This document shows positions 6,014 through 7,389 of a stretch of DNA of 7,389 bases, piece after piece. Below the pieces are notes generated by a model. It was not told where the DNA came from and searched no databases. It worked only from the letters and a program-made list of their open reading frames with translations. The position numbers and the translations under genes were made by a program. Each line of letters starts with the position of its first letter. The stretch's first letter is position 1. The DNA is from DAOVRL01 sp964459805 (GTDB lineage Bacteria; Planctomycetota; Phycisphaerae; Sedimentisphaerales; Anaerobacaceae), in assembly GCA_964459805.1 (NCBI GenBank), contig CAYWOD010000186.1, positions 1 to 7,389 of the forward strand, read 5' to 3'.

Positions 6014-6169
6014 TTAGGAGACGATTTCGTCTCCGGTTTCAATAATTTTACAATTATTTCTTTTCCTTTCAAGAATTGTTTTAGCTTTTGACTGTTTTCG
6101 TTTTTTCACCATTTTCTCTCGCCTGCCATAATAAACATCGTCAGGTGTAACATTGCCAATAGCCTCATG
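6014..6169 (-). pseudogene. IS3-type transposase (integrase core), last 51 codons
   Basis: The minus strand reads HEAIGNVTPDDVYYGRREKM followed by a lysine/arginine-rich tail ending in TGDEIVS-stop (TAA at 6014-6016). This is the C-terminal signature of IS3-family orfB transposases and the related rve integrase core (consensus xxHEALxxxTPxxVYxG). The match starts abruptly at the His codon 6167-6169; upstream codons in frame read LKDSHC after a stop and do not fit. No DDE residues remain. The cut lies two bases before the structured repeat copy at 6172, so the repeat or its carrier marks the break. Confidence 0.82.
6017..6034. repeat. Perfect hairpin GGAGACGA / TCGTCTCC
   Basis: Eight-base perfect arms with two bases between them sit in the final codons of the IS3 remnant. 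On the minus strand the hairpin is followed by TAATTCAAAGACCTTTTT, so it might act as a weak terminator ahead of the PepSY gene, although the T-run is distant. Confidence 0.4.
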
Positions 6170-6171
6170 GC

Positions 6172-6246
6172 AATGGGAATCTTTGAGTCAGCAAATCCGT
6201 ACAACCCTACCTCTGTAGGGGCTTCTCGTCAAGCATTAAATTTTGC
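6172..6246. repeat. Structured repeat element, copy 2
   Basis: Partner of 4232-4303. The head 6172-6206 matches at 28 of 35 positions, with CAGCAAATCCGTACAACC at 6189-6206. Then come a perfect hairpin CCCTAC (6205-6210) / GTAGGG (6215-6220), a second stem GCTT (6221-6224) / AAGC (6231-6234), and TTTGC (6242-6246) able to pair with GCAAA (6191-6195). The two hairpins differ in sequence from copy 1 but occupy the same places, as expected if the fold rather than the sequence is kept. Confidence 0.55.
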
Positions 6247-6279
6247 TATGGTTCGTGCATTGTTTTCTCTTTTAGCCTA

Positions 6280-6575
6280 TGAGTTCTGCCTATTGTCATC
6301 TTTGCGGAATCGTTTGCACCATCCTGCATTGCTTAGGTTCAGCAATGTGGCGGTTGGATTCACCTCTTCGCAGTCACCGGCCATGCTGGTCTCAATACCT
6401 GCACGCGTGTTCCGGGCTGAATAAAAGATTGTTCGCGTCGGCCGGGCCGAATTCACTACAATGCGGTCACCAGCAAAGTAAGACTCTTGCTGTGGCTACT
6501 GGCCTACGCGCAAAAGAATAAGAATCTTTGCTGAGCCGAATCCGGTTAGTTCGCGGTCACCGGCTCGACAAGACA
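6280..6575 (-). repeat. Degenerate tandem repeat of about 90 bp (three units)
   Basis: The core GC(G/A)GTCACC(G/A)GC appears on the plus strand with GTCACC at 6373, 6466 and 6556, spaced 93 and 90 bp. Each core is preceded by a GAATTC/GAATCC/GGATTC-like block. Both spacings are multiples of three, and on the minus strand all three read AGDR or AGDC in one frame (AGDRELTGFG, AGDRIVVNSAR, AGDCEEVNPTA). The frame is interrupted by TAG at 6496-6498 and closed by TAG at 6277-6279. A 26-codon minus frame with its own ATG reads MSCRAGDRELTG and ends at the first TAG. I do not recognise the product; it may be a decayed repetitive gene or non-coding repeat. Confidence 0.4.
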
Positions 6576-6678
6576 TCTGTTCCGAAATTCATTTCAGTCT
6601 GTTACGAAACTGTGGATATCAGTAGTATTCCGCCTTACATTGTTTTTGTCGGTTCATGTTACATCGCCGTATCAACCA

Positions 6679-6734
6679 GCATTTTTCGACGCTTTGGCCC
6701 TCACCCAAACAGGGGCCAAAATGGTGAAAAATGC
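6679..6734. repeat. 56-nt imperfect palindrome (two stacked stems)
   Basis: GCATTTTTC (6679-6687) pairs perfectly with GAAAAATGC (6726-6734), and TTTGGCCC (6693-6700) with GGGCCAAA (6713-6720). They are separated by a symmetric 5/5 internal loop (GACGC / ATGGT) and capped by a 12-base loop. This gives 17 base pairs in all. It is too regular to be chance. It could be a subterminal hairpin of a mobile element, a recombination site or a transcript hairpin. Confidence 0.65.
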
Positions 6735-6770
6735 GTTCGACCAATGTATACAATGAACCAGGTAGTTAGC

Positions 6771-7028
6771 TCATGCGACCTCCTTCTCATTCTTTTTTAC
6801 ATAATTTGCTTTCTTAATGCTTTTTCTGAGACGATCTGTAGGTTCACTACGCTCATAAAGAGTTCCATCTCGCATCATAGGATAGATTATACCCAACAGT
6901 CGCCTTCCCATCGCGACATTAGCCTTAACTTTTCCGCTGCGTTTAACCAATCTTGACGCCTGCGTCAAAAGTCTGCTCAGGCGGCTTTGCTGAGCTTTGG
7001 AACATTGTCTAATTGTTGAAGATGCAAT
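6771..7028 (-). pseudogene. IS110-like transposase, C-terminal fragment
   Basis: The minus frame is open from a TAG at 7029-7031 to TGA at 6771-6773 (85 codons). Its middle reads LVKRSGKVKANVAMGRRLLG followed by IIYPMMRDGTLYE. This fits the C-terminal end of IS110/IS1111 (Transposase_20) proteins, where a basic GKxKAxVAVARKLLxIIYxML..GxPYx segment closes the domain. About 30 lysine- and arginine-rich residues follow (RLRKSIKKANYVKKNEKEVA). No good ATG is present; only a TTG (6966-6968) would open the fragment. The catalytic DEDD domain is absent. A second minus frame from the ATG at 7050-7052 reads MSPKRQIRLHLQQLDNVPKL and stops after 24 codons. The family call rests on a short motif. Confidence 0.55.
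6953..6968. repeat. Perfect palindrome TTGACGC-CT-GCGTCAA
   Basis: Seven-base arms (6953-6959 and 6962-6968) flank two bases, inside the IS110-like fragment. Part of this palindrome and its flank (6958-6972) recurs as an exact 15-base inverted match at the window edge, 7375-7389. Confidence 0.6.
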
Positions 7029-7047
7029 CTAATTTGCCTCTTTGGGC

Positions 7048-7251
7048 TCATATCGAATAAAGTTCCTTAGTCGGCCTGCCCATGATCGGGTCGAAGTGTT
7101 CGCTGATGGCATCGACCGGCATCAACTCAAGGATGACATGGCGGAAAACGCCGGGCCAGCCGTCGAGCAGGCGTTTGCGTGTTTTCTCGGTCAAGACCGA
7201 ATCAAAAGGGTCAAACAGGCGTGTTTGTTTCGGGTTGACAATCCTTTGCAT
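7048..7251 (-). pseudogene. IS1182-like transposase, N-terminal fragment
   Basis: This is the first 67 codons of a DDE transposase of the IS1182/IS4-like group. The minus strand reads MQRIVNPKQTRLFDPFDSVL, then LLDGWPGVFRHVILELMPVD and GRPTKELYS, which is the characteristic N-terminal region of these proteins. The ATG at 7249-7251 is the natural start, with a weak GAAG upstream. In intact relatives GRPTKELYSM is followed by more than 300 residues with the catalytic triad. Here the match ends at ELYSI and a stop (7048-7050), where the sequence switches to the IS110-like remnant. The fragment is truncated at a junction near 7048-7052 and is inactive. Confidence 0.75.
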
Positions 7252-7389
7252 AATTTCTTCAAGCCTTTGATATGTAATAGGTTATATTCTACACGACCCG
7301 GCTGGCGTGTCAACCCGAAAAATGATTTAACTCCAAAAAACACAACAACTTATAGCGTTTTTTTGACAGTAGCTACTTTTGACGCAGGC
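7252..7389. other. Upstream region of the IS1182-like fragment and window end
   Basis: No gene is seen. The stretch should contain the outer end of the IS1182-like element, but I cannot pick out a terminal repeat with confidence. Present are a small inverted repeat ACACG / CGTGT around 7291-7310, a perfect 10-bp palindrome AGTAGCTACT (7368-7377), and the 15-base inverted match to 6958-6972 at the very end. Confidence 0.45.

Larger units (their letters stand above)
6207..6770. other. Gene-free region between the IS3 and IS110-like remnants
   Basis: No recognisable protein is encoded. Open frames on the plus strand (6167-6521 and 6528-6956) lack family features and overlap the repeats or run antisense to the IS110-like fragment. 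Apart from the end of structured repeat copy 2, the region contains the three 90-bp units and the long hairpin at 6679-6734. The rest is unassigned. Confidence 0.55.

Noticed and set aside
6280..6575. The 90-bp repeat as a CRISPR array.
   Set aside because: Units are too degenerate, the conserved core is only about 12 bp, and no cas gene is present.
6679..6734. The palindrome as an integron attC site.
   Set aside because: No RYYYAAC / GTTRRRY boxes at the ends, no gene cassette beside it, and the recombinase in the window has no visible integron-integrase feature.
6528..6956. A 142-codon plus-strand open frame.
   Set aside because: It runs through the palindrome and then antisense to the IS110-like fragment, with no domain signature.
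7082..7270. A 62-codon plus-strand open frame near the window end.
   Set aside because: It is antisense to the IS1182-like N-terminal fragment, which has a clear family match.

Overview
The window looks like bacterial chromosome from the PVC (Planctomycetes-Verrucomicrobia-Lentisphaerae) neighbourhood. This is inferred from the character of the decayed genes: the integrase C-terminal tail, the Gfo/Idh/MocA fragment and the insertion-sequence mix all read like planctomycete or lentisphaeral proteins. No rRNA or other marker gene is present to prove it. Native sequence is AT-rich (16 G+C in bases 2221-2280), while inserts such as the IS66 remnant are GC-rich (40 G+C in bases 3601-3660). No tRNA, rRNA or CRISPR array was seen.

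Region 1 (about 1-2440, minus strand). A proton-translocating NAD(P)+ transhydrogenase operon of the three-subunit type, read in the order pntAA (943-2118), pntAB (655-927), pntB (34-636). The soluble NAD(H)-binding subunit and the small membrane subunit are complete. pntB stops after about 200 residues, just before its conserved membrane core and the NADP(H)-binding domain, so as written no working enzyme can be made. The 323-bp leader carries a candidate promoter and two mutually exclusive hairpins.

Region 2 (about 2440-4240). A tyrosine recombinase broken by an in-frame TAA and a one-base deletion, then divergently a GC-rich fragment of an IS66 transposase with at least two frameshifts.

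Region 3 (about 4230-4875). No gene. It holds a structured repeat copy, several hairpins, a 107-bp unit bounded by perfect 13-bp inverted repeats, and a strong-looking promoter whose -35 box overlaps a perfect 12-bp palindrome.

Region 4 (about 4876-6170, minus strand). A frameshifted C-terminal fragment of a Gfo/Idh/MocA oxidoreductase, an intact two-helix PepSY membrane protein, and the last 51 codons of an IS3-type transposase.

Region 5 (about 6170-7389). The second copy of the structured repeat abuts the cut end of the IS3 remnant. It is followed by a degenerate repeat of about 90 bp, a 56-nt hairpin, an IS110-like C-terminal fragment and an IS1182-like N-terminal fragment. The window ends in sequence that matches, inverted, the interior of the IS110-like fragment.

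Overall this is an insertion-sequence graveyard beside a damaged metabolic operon. The only genes that look intact are pntAA, pntAB and the PepSY protein. The best candidate for something undescribed is the structured element present at 4232-4303 and 6172-6246: about 80% identical over its first 35 bases, with stems kept where the sequence differs, and each copy lying close downstream of transposase debris.
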